Source: an uncultured Eubacteriales bacterium (GTDB taxonomy: Bacteria; Bacillota; Clostridia; Christensenellales; CAG-917). Taken from it: a stretch of 64,000 nt of DNA. Below the pieces are notes generated by a model. It saw only the letters and a list, made by a program, of their open reading frames with translations, was not told the origin of the DNA and searched no databases. Numbering within the stretch: the stretch's first letter is position 1; the number at the start of each line of letters is the position of its first letter. The position numbers and the translations under genes are program-made. Positions 56,024 through 64,000 of the stretch are shown piece after piece. Location of the stretch: assembly GCA_900549225.1 (NCBI GenBank), contig URNP01000004.1, positions 1-64,000 on the forward strand, written 5' to 3'.

Positions 56024-56593
56024 GGCATATCCCGAAAAACGGAATTGCGGCACACCATACCCCCCTCTCATCGACTCGTTGGCATCTGCGACTTGGCGCA
56101 TGATGCGGCGAGAAAGACGATCGGGAGACTTGAGATTCTTGACGAGATAGGGTTGTTGAGCGTCGGAAACGATGAGAAGGCTGCCGACACCGACGAGACG
56201 TTGGAAAAAGTTTTGCTTGGTTTCAACCATTTTTATCTCGCAAAGAGGGATTACGACTGAACGAACGTTGAAAATCCCTTCTCTGAAAACCACTTTGTCG
56301 GGCGTAAGGACGAGTTCTTTTGAGTTGAAACGCACGGTTTCGATGACGAGGCTGGCGAGAACGATTACGCCCACGCCGAGAAGCACCCAACGCATCACGT
56401 CGTCGGTGAGATATTGCGCAGGCTCGGTTTTTGTGAACAAGCCTTCGATTTTGTCTTTGAACACCCAAATCACAGCGGTGAGTCCGCCAAGAATTACGGC
56501 AAGAAGGACGGTGCGCAGATAAATGCAAGCGGAAAACTTGCCTTTTGCCACCACTCTTTCGATTTTTGAATACTTCTTTTCAAGCGTCTTCAT
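56018..56593 (-). CDS. Membrane protein with bacterial PH domain
   Basis: 191 residues. Two membrane helices (about 24-45 and 68-88) precede a bacterial PH domain (about 92-165; VRFNSKELVLTPDKVVFREGIFNVRSVVIPLCEIKMVE). This is the YdbS/YdbT-like DUF304 family, whose function is poorly known. GGTGA lies 4 bases before the ATG, and the gene starts 11 bases after the upstream GH127-like gene, in one operon. The TAA stop lies inside the terminal inverted end of palindromic repeat unit 3, so the last codons or the stop may have been supplied by the repeat. Confidence 0.8.
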   Translation of the reverse strand: MKTLEKKYSKIERVVAKGKFSACIYLRTVLLAVILGGLTAVIWVFKDKIEGLFTKTEPAQYLTDDVMRWVLLGVGVIVLASLVIETVRFNSKELVLTPDKVVFREGIFNVRSVVIPLCEIKMVETKQNFFQRLVGVGSLLIVSDAQQPYLVKNLKSPDRLSRRIMRQVADANESMRGGYGVPQFRFSGYAK

Positions 56594-56604
56594 AATTCAC
56601 CTTC

Positions 56605-58542
56605 TTATTTGAGGCATTTGGGGAATTTTGCAATTCTCGTGAGCGTACAACCGAAAGGAACGTACGTTCTTTCAAGGCTTTCCTCGGAGAAACTGCATTT
56701 CTTGGGAATCTGCTCGAAGCCGTTGACGTCATACTCCCAGTTGAGAACGTTTTTGGAACGGATTTTGAGTTCAAACGGAGCCTGTCTGAACGGTACGTTT
56801 GAAATCTCGTTGACGACCACTCGCTCTTCCTCAAACAGTTTTCTGCTCGCTTTTTTGGACAAAACGGGCGTAATATTCCACTTTTTCGTGCATTTGACGA
56901 GGAGCGTGCGTCTGTCGCTTGCGTCTTGCCTTATTTCGTTTGGCAATTTGAGCGCCATAAGCAAGTTGCCTTTGAACAGGCTGCGAGTGCCGTCCTCGTT
57001 GGTTTCGACGGTGAGAGGAATGTTCATTTTGAGCATAAACGTGCTTCCCGCTTTGAGTATGCACTTGACGGAAATCTCTCTCGTGCCGCTTGCCACTATC
57101 TGACCGCCCGATATGAGTTGCATATAAGTGTTTTTGGGCACACGGAAATTGATTTTCACTTCCGGCTCGCCGTCCGCCTTTTCGACCTTGAATACGACGG
57201 CGTTTCTGAAAGGATATCCGGTCCGCTCGGAAATCGTGAGATTGCTGCCGCCTACGGACACGTCCATAACGCACGGCGTGTAGGTGAGAAAATTGAGTTC
57301 CTCGTCCTTGACCATACAAGCGGTTTGCATATAAAGAGGATATGCGCTCAAAAGCGCGATTGCGCCTCTTGACACTTTTCTCGAATAGAAGGCGTTGTCC
57401 GCGTCGGCATAAGGCAGTTTTCTTGACTGCGACGCTTCGGTCTGATTGACGTAAACGGTGTCCTGAACAGCCGAGCAATCGTCAAAGCACGCCCCCGATA
57501 CGAGATTGAAAACTATACGTTCAAGTTTGTCGACGAGCGAATAATCTCTCGTTTCCTTGACGACTTCGACAAGGGATTCTATCATCTCCACGCTCGCCTC
57601 GACGTCAACCGCACTTACGCCTTTTGCGCCTGCGATTCTCGGTGCGCAAGCAAACATACCAAGCGGCGTTCCGTGATATCTGTCAAGCGCGTCAACAAGT
57701 TTGAGCGACAGATTTTTGAGGTTGTCGTCGCCTATGAATCTTCCGTATACGGCAGGGTATTTCACTGCTTTTGCAAGGTTGACTCCGCTCGTTTCCACCG
57801 CTCGTCTATGCTTCTTTTTCTGCCATTGTTTGTCAACGTAGACGGGCGTAAACGTCTTGCGCTTCTTTTCGTCGGTTTGCACGGATTCAAACGTTAAAAC
57901 CTGTTTTTGTATATATTTAAGCGTCGATTGTGAGATATAGCGCTGATACGGCTTTTTGTACGGAAAGCGCGCGGCAAGCCTGAACCAGTCGTTTGAACTG
58001 TCGCGCAATTTCTCTCCGAGGTCTTGCAACCATTCAAGGTCGGTCTCTCTGTACACCGCCTCGATTGCGCCGATTTCTTCAAGCAGTCTTGCCCTCGAAT
58101 CGTACCAACTCGAACTTACGGAATAGGTGTTGAACTGGCTCTTGAAAAACTTTTTCAAGAACGGCAAAACGCGCTCGTTGTCTGTGGCTTCGTAATAGGT
58201 GAGCAAGGTCTTGACCGCTTCGATTTTCGGCGTGAGCGACAGAGTGTCTTTCGGTCCGAAATCTCCGCCTTCGTTTGCGCTCGAAAAAATGGGCGTCATA
58301 TAACTTGACACCTTTTCTTTGAGCGTTTTGTCGTCGAGCGCGCACGAGAGCAATATCAACCCTCTTACGTACCGTGGCAAACTCTCCGCGCCGTTCCACT
58401 CGCCGTTTTTCACAAGTCCCGAAAGCGAGCCGATACGCTTTTGAAGATTGCTCACCAAAAGCATCTCGTCAAGCAACCAGCCTTGAGGTTTTATTGCGCC
58501 GAGCGGCAGTTTTTTGAGGTTTTTGTCAACGGATTTTGCCAA
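56605..58542 (-). CDS. GH127/DUF1680-like protein lacking the catalytic cysteine pair
   Basis: 645 residues. PLGAIKPQGWLLDEML at the start and the alpha/alpha-toroid-like body followed by C-terminal beta domains match the GH127 (beta-L-arabinofuranosidase, DUF1680) family. In the segment where family members have TELC, with Glu and Cys binding zinc, this protein reads VDVE. Where they have a Cys-Cys pair including the nucleophile it reads FYSR. NQ and ERIVFN around these sites are kept, so the alignment is fair. Catalysis by the usual mechanism is unlikely. The TTG at 58542, with AGGTG 5 bases upstream, is preferred; an ATG at 58575 would lie only about 4 bases into the transcript. Followed by the PH-domain gene. 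Confidence 0.72.
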   Translation of the reverse strand: MAKSVDKNLKKLPLGAIKPQGWLLDEMLLVSNLQKRIGSLSGLVKNGEWNGAESLPRYVRGLILLSCALDDKTLKEKVSSYMTPIFSSANEGGDFGPKDTLSLTPKIEAVKTLLTYYEATDNERVLPFLKKFFKSQFNTYSVSSSWYDSRARLLEEIGAIEAVYRETDLEWLQDLGEKLRDSSNDWFRLAARFPYKKPYQRYISQSTLKYIQKQVLTFESVQTDEKKRKTFTPVYVDKQWQKKKHRRAVETSGVNLAKAVKYPAVYGRFIGDDNLKNLSLKLVDALDRYHGTPLGMFACAPRIAGAKGVSAVDVEASVEMIESLVEVVKETRDYSLVDKLERIVFNLVSGACFDDCSAVQDTVYVNQTEASQSRKLPYADADNAFYSRKVSRGAIALLSAYPLYMQTACMVKDEELNFLTYTPCVMDVSVGGSNLTISERTGYPFRNAVVFKVEKADGEPEVKINFRVPKNTYMQLISGGQIVASGTREISVKCILKAGSTFMLKMNIPLTVETNEDGTRSLFKGNLLMALKLPNEIRQDASDRRTLLVKCTKKWNITPVLSKKASRKLFEEERVVVNEISNVPFRQAPFELKIRSKNVLNWEYDVNGFEQIPKKCSFSEESLERTYVPFGCTLTRIAKFPKCLK

Positions 58543-58585
58543 AATTTCACCTTTTCGTATGGCTTTGCCATACACCTTGCTTATT

Positions 58586-58613
58586 ATTATAAGTTAGCAC
58601 ATAAAATTGACAA
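58586..58613 (-). promoter_or_regulatory. Promoter of the GH127-like/PH operon
   Basis: TTGTCA (58608-58613), 16-base spacer, TATAAT (58586-58591). Its -35 overlaps the -35 of the divergent apgM promoter, so the two probably compete. Confidence 0.55.
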
Positions 58614-58635
58614 ATGCAAGTGAAAGAATTATCAT
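58607..58635 (+). promoter_or_regulatory. Promoter of apgM
   Basis: TTGACA (58607-58612), 17-base spacer, TATCAT (58630-58635). The transcript starts about 14 bases before the ATG at 58656, just enough for the AAGGAG site. Confidence 0.6.
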
Positions 58636-58655
58636 ATCCGCAAGGAGAAACAAAA

Positions 58656-59900
58656 ATGAAATACGTTCTCGTGCTTTGCGACGGTATGGCGGATTATCCC
58701 GTGGACTCGCTCGGCGGAAAAACGCCACTCGAAGCCGCTCATACCCCAAATATGGATTCTCTTGCGCAGACCGCTCAAATAGGACTTGTGAAAACCATTC
58801 CCGACGGCATGACCCCGGGAAGCGACGTGGCAAACCTCGGCACACTGGGGTTTGACGCGCGCTCTTGCTATACGGGAAGAAGCCCCTTGGAAGCCCTTTC
58901 TATCGGCATAGATATGAAAACGGACGACCTTGCCGTGCGCACCAACCTCGTTACGCTCTCGGACGACGAACCGTTCGAGGACAAAATTATGATCGATTAC
59001 AGCGCAGGCGAGATAAGCGACGACGAGGCGCGCGAACTTATGGCGTGCGTGAAAGACAATCTGTCGTCGGACGGATTCAAGTTCTACACGGGCGCAAGTT
59101 ATCGCAACTGCCTTATCGCATCCCACCAAAAAGCCGAGGACGATTTGACTCCTCCCCACGACATAAGCGAACGGCGAATCGGCGAGTACCTTCCCAAAGG
59201 TCCGCTCGGCAAAGACTTGACGTCGTTTATCTACAACTCGTATCAACTCCTCAAAGACCACCCCGTCAATCTGCGCCGCATAGCGAGAGGAGAAAACCCC
59301 GCAAACGCTATATGGTTTTGGGGAGAAGGCACGAAGCCGTCTATTCCTAACTTTGAAGACATATACGACAAAAAAGCCGTGATGATAAGCGCGGTGGATT
59401 TGCTAAAAGGCATAGCCGTCGGTTGCGGAATGACCTCGATTGACGTCGAAGGCGCAACGGGCACGCTCGACACCAACTTCGAGGGCAAAGCGCAAGCCGC
59501 AATAGACGCGCTCGACGACGGAGCAGATTTCTGCTTCGTACATATCGAGGCAACGGACGAGTGCGGTCATCAAGGCGACGCGGAAGGCAAAATAAAAGCA
59601 ATCGAATTTATTGACGAGAAAATCATATCTCCAATCGTGTCGCACTTTGCGAAAAACGGCGAGGATTTGACGATGCTGGTTATGCCCGATCATTACACCC
59701 CCGTGAGTTTGCGCAAACACTGCTCAGACCCCGTGCCGTATATGCTTTTCTCGACGAAAATCGCAAAAGCATACGATTCGATTTGCACGGGCAAAGAAGA
59801 GTTGTTTATGCGCACGTTCAGTGAAAAATCCGCAAAAGAAAGCGGCGTGTATTACGAAAAACCGTGGCAACTTATAGACAAGTTTTTCGGCATAGAATAA
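58656..59900 (+). CDS. apgM: Cofactor-independent phosphoglycerate mutase, archaeal type
   Basis: 414 residues of the ApgM branch of the alkaline phosphatase superfamily. CDGMADYP near the start carries the first metal-binding Asp. TPNMDSLA, GSDVANLGTLGFD (with the Ser nucleophile), HIEATDECGHQGD and PDHYTP supply the remaining metal ligands. ApgM interconverts 3- and 2-phosphoglycerate with two metal ions. In some bacteria close relatives have been proposed as homoserine kinases (ThrH-like), so that role cannot be excluded. The ATG at 58656 follows AAGGAG; a frame start 14 codons earlier lies in the promoter. Followed by a terminator. Confidence 0.9.
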   Translation: MKYVLVLCDGMADYPVDSLGGKTPLEAAHTPNMDSLAQTAQIGLVKTIPDGMTPGSDVANLGTLGFDARSCYTGRSPLEALSIGIDMKTDDLAVRTNLVTLSDDEPFEDKIMIDYSAGEISDDEARELMACVKDNLSSDGFKFYTGASYRNCLIASHQKAEDDLTPPHDISERRIGEYLPKGPLGKDLTSFIYNSYQLLKDHPVNLRRIARGENPANAIWFWGEGTKPSIPNFEDIYDKKAVMISAVDLLKGIAVGCGMTSIDVEGATGTLDTNFEGKAQAAIDALDDGADFCFVHIEATDECGHQGDAEGKIKAIEFIDEKIISPIVSHFAKNGEDLTMLVMPDHYTPVSLRKHCSDPVPYMLFSTKIAKAYDSICTGKEELFMRTFSEKSAKESGVYYEKPWQLIDKFFGIE

Positions 59901-59983
59901 GCACGACTCAAAGCGGGATATGAACGGTTTTGCAGTGCTATTCGCATAAAAAACTCAACTTTATAAAATCAAAACGAAAATGC

Positions 59984-60016
59984 AAAACCGACGTTTAACA
60001 CGTCGGTTTTGTGTTT
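59984..60016 (+). terminator. Intrinsic terminator after apgM
   Basis: An 11-bp perfect stem AAAACCGACGT/ACGTCGGTTTT with a 5-base loop, followed by a T-rich tail. Confidence 0.75.
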
Positions 60017-60104
60017 ATAAAGCATCGTTTTTGTAATTATTTGAAAATTGCTTGGTTATCGTTTTTGCGTTTATAACGCAGTTTCAAGCATATATGCGAA
60101 GCGA

Positions 60105-60746
60105 TTATTGTTTGTAACTATGCTCGGTCACGGAATCGGCAACGGACTTCTTTTTCTTCTTTCCGTCAACGAATTTGTGCATCTCGACTTTATACTTTTT
60201 GCCCACCGCTTTGCGTACTTGTTTCATTGCGAATTTTGTGATTTTGAACACGAGTTGCACAAGTGCGACGAAGAACGTTGCGGCAAACACGATCCACTTA
60301 ACCAGGCTCGTTTCGCCCGTTGCGATACCCGCCATTGACACTGCGGAAATGGCAAGGAAAAACACGTTGACAAACGCCTTGAATATGCCGAGAATCTTCT
60401 TGTAATTCTTCACGTTGGTTTGCAGTTTCTTCTTGTCCTTGAACGTGAGCACGACAAGCGCCACGAACGTAATAACAAGCACAACGAGCATCGGTATCAA
60501 TGCGTAAGCGTAAGCGGAATCAACCCACTTTTTTGCGACGAACGTGCAGGTTGACACGATTGCGTAAACGGTTGAGACGATCGTCCAAACGACGCTCAAC
60601 CTCTGCACGACGGACATACCTTTGTCCTTCTCTTCCTGCTCGACGACGGCTTGCGCCGCTTGAACTTCCTCTTGCGAATACTTTTGGTCAACAGGCTTCA
60701 CTTCTTGCGTTTTTGGCGAAAAAATCGCCTTTTTGTCTTTTGCCAT
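60105..60746 (-). CDS. Small multi-spanning membrane protein of unknown function
   Basis: 213 residues. A charged cytoplasmic N-terminus (Lys/Glu/Gln-rich, residues 1-42) is followed by four predicted membrane helices at about 48-68, 78-100, 122-140 and 148-168, then a strongly basic C-terminal tail (KKYKVEMHKFVDGKKKKK). I recognise no family. AGAGG lies 5 bases before the ATG. A promoter (TTGCAA, 16, TATAAT) overlaps the end of the upstream large gene, so it can be transcribed alone. It may associate with the membrane or with acidic ligands through its Lys-rich ends; that is speculation. Confidence 0.75.
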   Translation of the reverse strand: MAKDKKAIFSPKTQEVKPVDQKYSQEEVQAAQAVVEQEEKDKGMSVVQRLSVVWTIVSTVYAIVSTCTFVAKKWVDSAYAYALIPMLVVLVITFVALVVLTFKDKKKLQTNVKNYKKILGIFKAFVNVFFLAISAVSMAGIATGETSLVKWIVFAATFFVALVQLVFKITKFAMKQVRKAVGKKYKVEMHKFVDGKKKKKSVADSVTEHSYKQ

Positions 60747-60775
60747 AAAATCCTCTTTTCCGTTTGATAATTTTG

Positions 60776-60803
60776 ATTATACACCAATTGCGTCAACTTG
60801 CAA
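60776..60803 (-). promoter_or_regulatory. Promoter of the small membrane protein gene
   Basis: TTGCAA (60798-60803), 16-base spacer, TATAAT (60776-60781). The -35 lies inside the 3' end of the neighbouring surface-protein gene. Confidence 0.5.
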
Positions 60804-63800
60804 TAGTGCCGTTGTCCATTCTTCCAATACGTGAATTGGCTTGCTTGAAGCAATACGTAGTATCTTTTATTGTACCACTTGACCAAGTGCTGTTGGTGTG
60901 GGCACAATCATTCTTCATCGTAGCATTTTCGAGGTGCCCGATAATCGTACCCATTCTGGTTTTTATATTGCGCACATTTCCACTGTTGCCTACGTTCAAT
61001 GTACTATCTCTGAAATCGCAGTCAGACACTCTGCCGCCGGGGCAATATCCGACAACACCGCCTACAGAGCGTGCATTACCTTCCACGTAATGCGTAACGG
61101 TTGATTTTGAAGTATACGTACTTGTGATTTTGCCTGTATTATATCCGACACAACCGCCCATATCCCCGTTTCCGAAAACAGTACCTATAAAAACGGACAA
61201 ACCGATATCTTTGTAATTTGCACCGACCAAACCGCCAAGGAATGATTCATTGCGATTGCATACAACACTACCTTTTGCACCTACGTTAAGAAGGCTACCA
61301 CGATTAATTCCCGCGACGCCTCCGACATATACCGCCGTATCGCCATGTTTAGGATCGCTTGTTATATCTACACTCACATAAAATCCCGTAACTTTCGCAG
61401 TGCTCTCCACAACGCCAAAGAATCCGAAATTTCTACTTCCCGTGATACTTGCAGGTATCGCAATCTTTATACCCGATACTGTTTTTAGACTACCCTTTAG
61501 TGTTCCTTTGAACGAAGGAATCGGCACCCAATTATCACCTAACGTTGAAACGTCTATATCGTTTTTTATCGTAATCGTATCAGAATTGTGATTGCGGATA
61601 TTGTATAATTGCAAGGCATTATAAACATTTGTATCGGAGCATTTTATCGTTTTTTGTATACCCGAAATAGAACGAGTGGCAACGCTGTTCTGATACTTGT
61701 TCTTGAACGAAACGCTTACGACTTTTACAACGGTATCGCCTACTGCGCGACGGCTGTATAAATCTCTTAAGAAACTGATCGCGCCGTTGGTGGTTGTTCC
61801 GTTGTAAGAAAAGGCACCATTTGTGTTCCTTCCTGTTACAGAATAGTTTATTGCGGTAACAAAAGATGATTTTGAGAATGAAAAATCAATTTTATTGACC
61901 AAATCAACGTTTGCAATGCCAATCTCACTCTCATTGTATTCAGTGTTTACACTCAACACAATATTGCCGATACCTTCTGCGCTGATTGTCAAATGCGAAT
62001 CCAAATCTCTGTCAGATGACAATGTCAACGTTCTGTTCACAGTGTCAAAGCTCACCGTGTTCAACGTGCGATTGCTGAGCGAATCCGAAGTAAGGATCAA
62101 TCCCCTATAACAATACTTACCATTCACATAAAGATTGACTTGATATGTGTTGCCTCTTTGCAACAAATAGGTGCCTGACGAGGACGGCGAAATCAAAGAG
62201 CCATTGTTTGAAATGCGCCACGAGAAAATATCTGCGGTATTTTTTGCGACGGTCGGAATCAATGTGTTGCTTTGCTGTGTATACACACCAATATAATACT
62301 TCTTTCCGGGAGTCAAATTCCTCAAACAAAGATATCCGTCCGACTGATAAACAAAAGCACCCGGCTCAACATTTTCATTGAAAACAAAATAACTTACGTT
62401 TTGCGCATTTTCAAACGTAATAATATATTCGTCATTTGCAGAACTTGAGGAAGGCACAGTAAACGTATGATACTCAACATTTACACCTGCAACGAACGAA
62501 TCATTTGTGCCGAGATTCCACGTGTTGTTTACTTTTGTTGCAGTAATGTTTGCCGTGACCGCTCCGCTCGTTCCTTTTATTGCAATATAATACGCTTTCC
62601 CTTGTTTACACAACGCCGATATCGTTTGACTTGCCACAAACGACGAATTCAATGTTCTCGCTCTCTCCAATGTTCCGCTATATTGATTGGTCAGCACATT
62701 TTGGACTGTTGCGTTGTTTGCAGAAAAATTGTAAATACCGGTTTCTTTAGGCACGAATTTGACAATGTTGACAGTATTGTTTTTCACCGTTACGGCTTCG
62801 GTATTCCCCGTCATTTCTTTGACGTCGAACTTAAACTTGCCGATTTTCGATGTTATTGCCGTATTCTTCAGCAAAATCGCATATTGTTGATTCGCAGTGA
62901 GCGACAAAGAATATTTACCGTTGCTTTTTGTGATCTTGCTTCCATTTAGATACAAGTCAATGCCGTCTTCCAACGATTCAACGATATACGTTCCTGTATA
63001 TTGCGGCGAATAAGAGAATTTGTGACTGCCAAGTGGGAGCATATAGTAATCCGTTTCGCCGATAGACGTAATCGTATGCGCTTGAGGATTGCCCAAATCA
63101 TAATATGACGAGGGAGAAGCCACAGCACCCACTTTTGTTCTTCCCGTTGTTTCATAAATATCGGCACCTACCGAAAACTCAAATTGAGAAAACACATCTC
63201 TACCATCGGTGTGAGAATAACTGAATTGTGCCCTTGCGTGATCACCTTTTCTGAAATAAGCGACATCATCGCTTTCAGAAGGCTTCAAAATGAGGTGTGC
63301 TGCGCGAATCAATGAATTGTATTTATTGATTTGAGATTGTCTTGTGTTTGGCAAATATTGCGCACTATAACCATAACCTTCATTTGATGAGTCATAAGCA
63401 ATGGGACAATGAATTGAAATCATAGCATCGTTTATTGACATCACGTCCATCAAAATAGTAAAAAGTGACGGCGGTTCAAATGTCCATAAGTCCTTTGATT
63501 TTAAAAAGTCTATACCTGATTGTAGCATTGCAGACGGCAATTCTTTGACCCCGTCTTTATATCCAAGAATCCCATATCTTGTGCAATCATAATAATAATT
63601 ATTTCCAATAAAGAAATACCCATAATCATTGTTTGCATTGTAAGTCGGATCACCGATATTAAAATCATTCTGATTGCGGATCTGTCCTGCAAAAGATATG
63701 TTGCCAAGCATATAATCATTAGACTCAGCATATCTCAATCGTTGTTGAGTGGTAAGCGCATCTGTGAATGACTCAACTCTTGCCAACGGCACAACCGCAG

Positions 63801-64000
63801 ATGAAATGCCGTTGAGCGCAAGATTGCATATAATATTGCTTGCGCTAGCAGTTGAAACCGGTTCCAATGTTATTGACGTGGACTGTGTAATATAAGCAAA
63901 AGGCAGGCTAATCCCGACCTCAATGTTGATATCTGCAAGATAATCGGATACGTTGCCCGATACGTTCAAAAATATAACTGTGCTTTTTAAAACTCTGTCG
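60793..64000 (-). CDS. Large secreted/surface protein with GLUG-like repeats, N-terminus missing
   Basis: 1,068 residues are visible; the frame stays open to the right edge, so the true start is outside. The visible part is Asn/Ser/Thr/Tyr-rich with few charged residues, typical of exported proteins. Early residues include an Asn/Tyr-rich stretch around a possible His/Asp-containing segment (ISIHCPIAYDSS). The middle is Ig- or PPC-like beta domains (YTGTYIVESLEDGIDLYLNG, ETGIYNFSANN). The last 250 residues contain four Gly-rich GLUG-like units: VGGVAGINRG, LGGLVGANY, MGGCVGYNTG and VGGVVGYCPGG. GLUG repeats occur in surface adhesins and peptidases. No anchor motif is seen at the C-terminus. 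The region is more AT-rich than its neighbours. Confidence 0.75.
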   Translation of the reverse strand, partial: DRVLKSTVIFLNVSGNVSDYLADINIEVGISLPFAYITQSTSITLEPVSTASASNIICNLALNGISSAVVPLARVESFTDALTTQQRLRYAESNDYMLGNISFAGQIRNQNDFNIGDPTYNANNDYGYFFIGNNYYYDCTRYGILGYKDGVKELPSAMLQSGIDFLKSKDLWTFEPPSLFTILMDVMSINDAMISIHCPIAYDSSNEGYGYSAQYLPNTRQSQINKYNSLIRAAHLILKPSESDDVAYFRKGDHARAQFSYSHTDGRDVFSQFEFSVGADIYETTGRTKVGAVASPSSYYDLGNPQAHTITSIGETDYYMLPLGSHKFSYSPQYTGTYIVESLEDGIDLYLNGSKITKSNGKYSLSLTANQQYAILLKNTAITSKIGKFKFDVKEMTGNTEAVTVKNNTVNIVKFVPKETGIYNFSANNATVQNVLTNQYSGTLERARTLNSSFVASQTISALCKQGKAYYIAIKGTSGAVTANITATKVNNTWNLGTNDSFVAGVNVEYHTFTVPSSSSANDEYIITFENAQNVSYFVFNENVEPGAFVYQSDGYLCLRNLTPGKKYYIGVYTQQSNTLIPTVAKNTADIFSWRISNNGSLISPSSSGTYLLQRGNTYQVNLYVNGKYCYRGLILTSDSLSNRTLNTVSFDTVNRTLTLSSDRDLDSHLTISAEGIGNIVLSVNTEYNESEIGIANVDLVNKIDFSFSKSSFVTAINYSVTGRNTNGAFSYNGTTTNGAISFLRDLYSRRAVGDTVVKVVSVSFKNKYQNSVATRSISGIQKTIKCSDTNVYNALQLYNIRNHNSDTITIKNDIDVSTLGDNWVPIPSFKGTLKGSLKTVSGIKIAIPASITGSRNFGFFGVVESTAKVTGFYVSVDITSDPKHGDTAVYVGGVAGINRGSLLNVGAKGSVVCNRNESFLGGLVGANYKDIGLSVFIGTVFGNGDMGGCVGYNTGKITSTYTSKSTVTHYVEGNARSVGGVVGYCPGGRVSDCDFRDSTLNVGNSGNVRNIKTRMGTIIGHLENATMKNDCAHTNSTWSSGTIKDTTYCFKQANSRIGRMDNGTIAS

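Overview
The window looks like a chromosomal segment of a spore-forming, probably anaerobic, Gram-positive bacterium (Bacillota, most likely an uncultured gut-type Clostridia lineage). The evidence is a spmA-spmB spore-maturation pair, a T-box leader before thrS, consensus sigma-A promoters with strong GGAGG ribosome sites, Rex with an Hdr-type redox operon, several lipoproteins, and no outer-membrane genes. Base composition appears moderate, with no rRNA, tRNA, CRISPR array, IS element or prophage that I can support. The genus is not resolved from the sequence alone.

Positions 1-4,431 hold a minus-strand operon, mdh-like - rex - fumC - hdrB - hdrC - hdrA (cut by the left edge), behind a TTGACA/TAAAAT promoter whose -10 overlaps an 18-bp palindrome that could be a Rex operator. 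With an Arg at the substrate-specificity position of the dehydrogenase, the operon reads as oxaloacetate to malate to fumarate, with an Hdr-type iron-sulfur module as electron partner. Positions 4,432-26,604 are mostly minus-strand housekeeping: a sirtuin, an HtrA-type lipoprotein protease, a GDPD-family phosphodiesterase, an rRNA m5C methyltransferase, T-box-controlled thrS, a HAD phosphatase, guaB, a carboxylesterase, DUF2804, trmO, an EamA transporter, rsmA, a TatD-linked radical SAM gene, tatD, metG, spmA/spmB, a DUF1858 protein and a YdjG/YdjI-like zinc-ribbon/SPFH pair.

Positions 26,879-54,025 are one uninterrupted minus-strand gene for a predicted lipoprotein of 9,048 residues, the outstanding feature of the window. 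It has a consensus promoter (TTGACA, 17 bp, TATAAT), a strong ribosome site, a lipobox and a terminator immediately downstream. Its N-terminal two thirds are about a dozen diverged copies of a beta-rich module joined by Ala/Thr/Asp linkers, interrupted by Tyr-rich hairpin insertions. Its last quarter is a chain of Ig-like beta domains.

Positions 54,026-64,000 hold an apparently leaderless DUF1624 acyltransferase-like gene, a cluster of three palindromic repeats, a PH-domain membrane protein, a GH127-like protein that lacks the expected catalytic cysteines, apgM, a small membrane protein of unknown role, and a second large secreted protein with GLUG-like repeats that runs off the right edge. 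Together with the giant lipoprotein, HtrA and the SPFH pair, the right half of the window is weighted towards the cell envelope.
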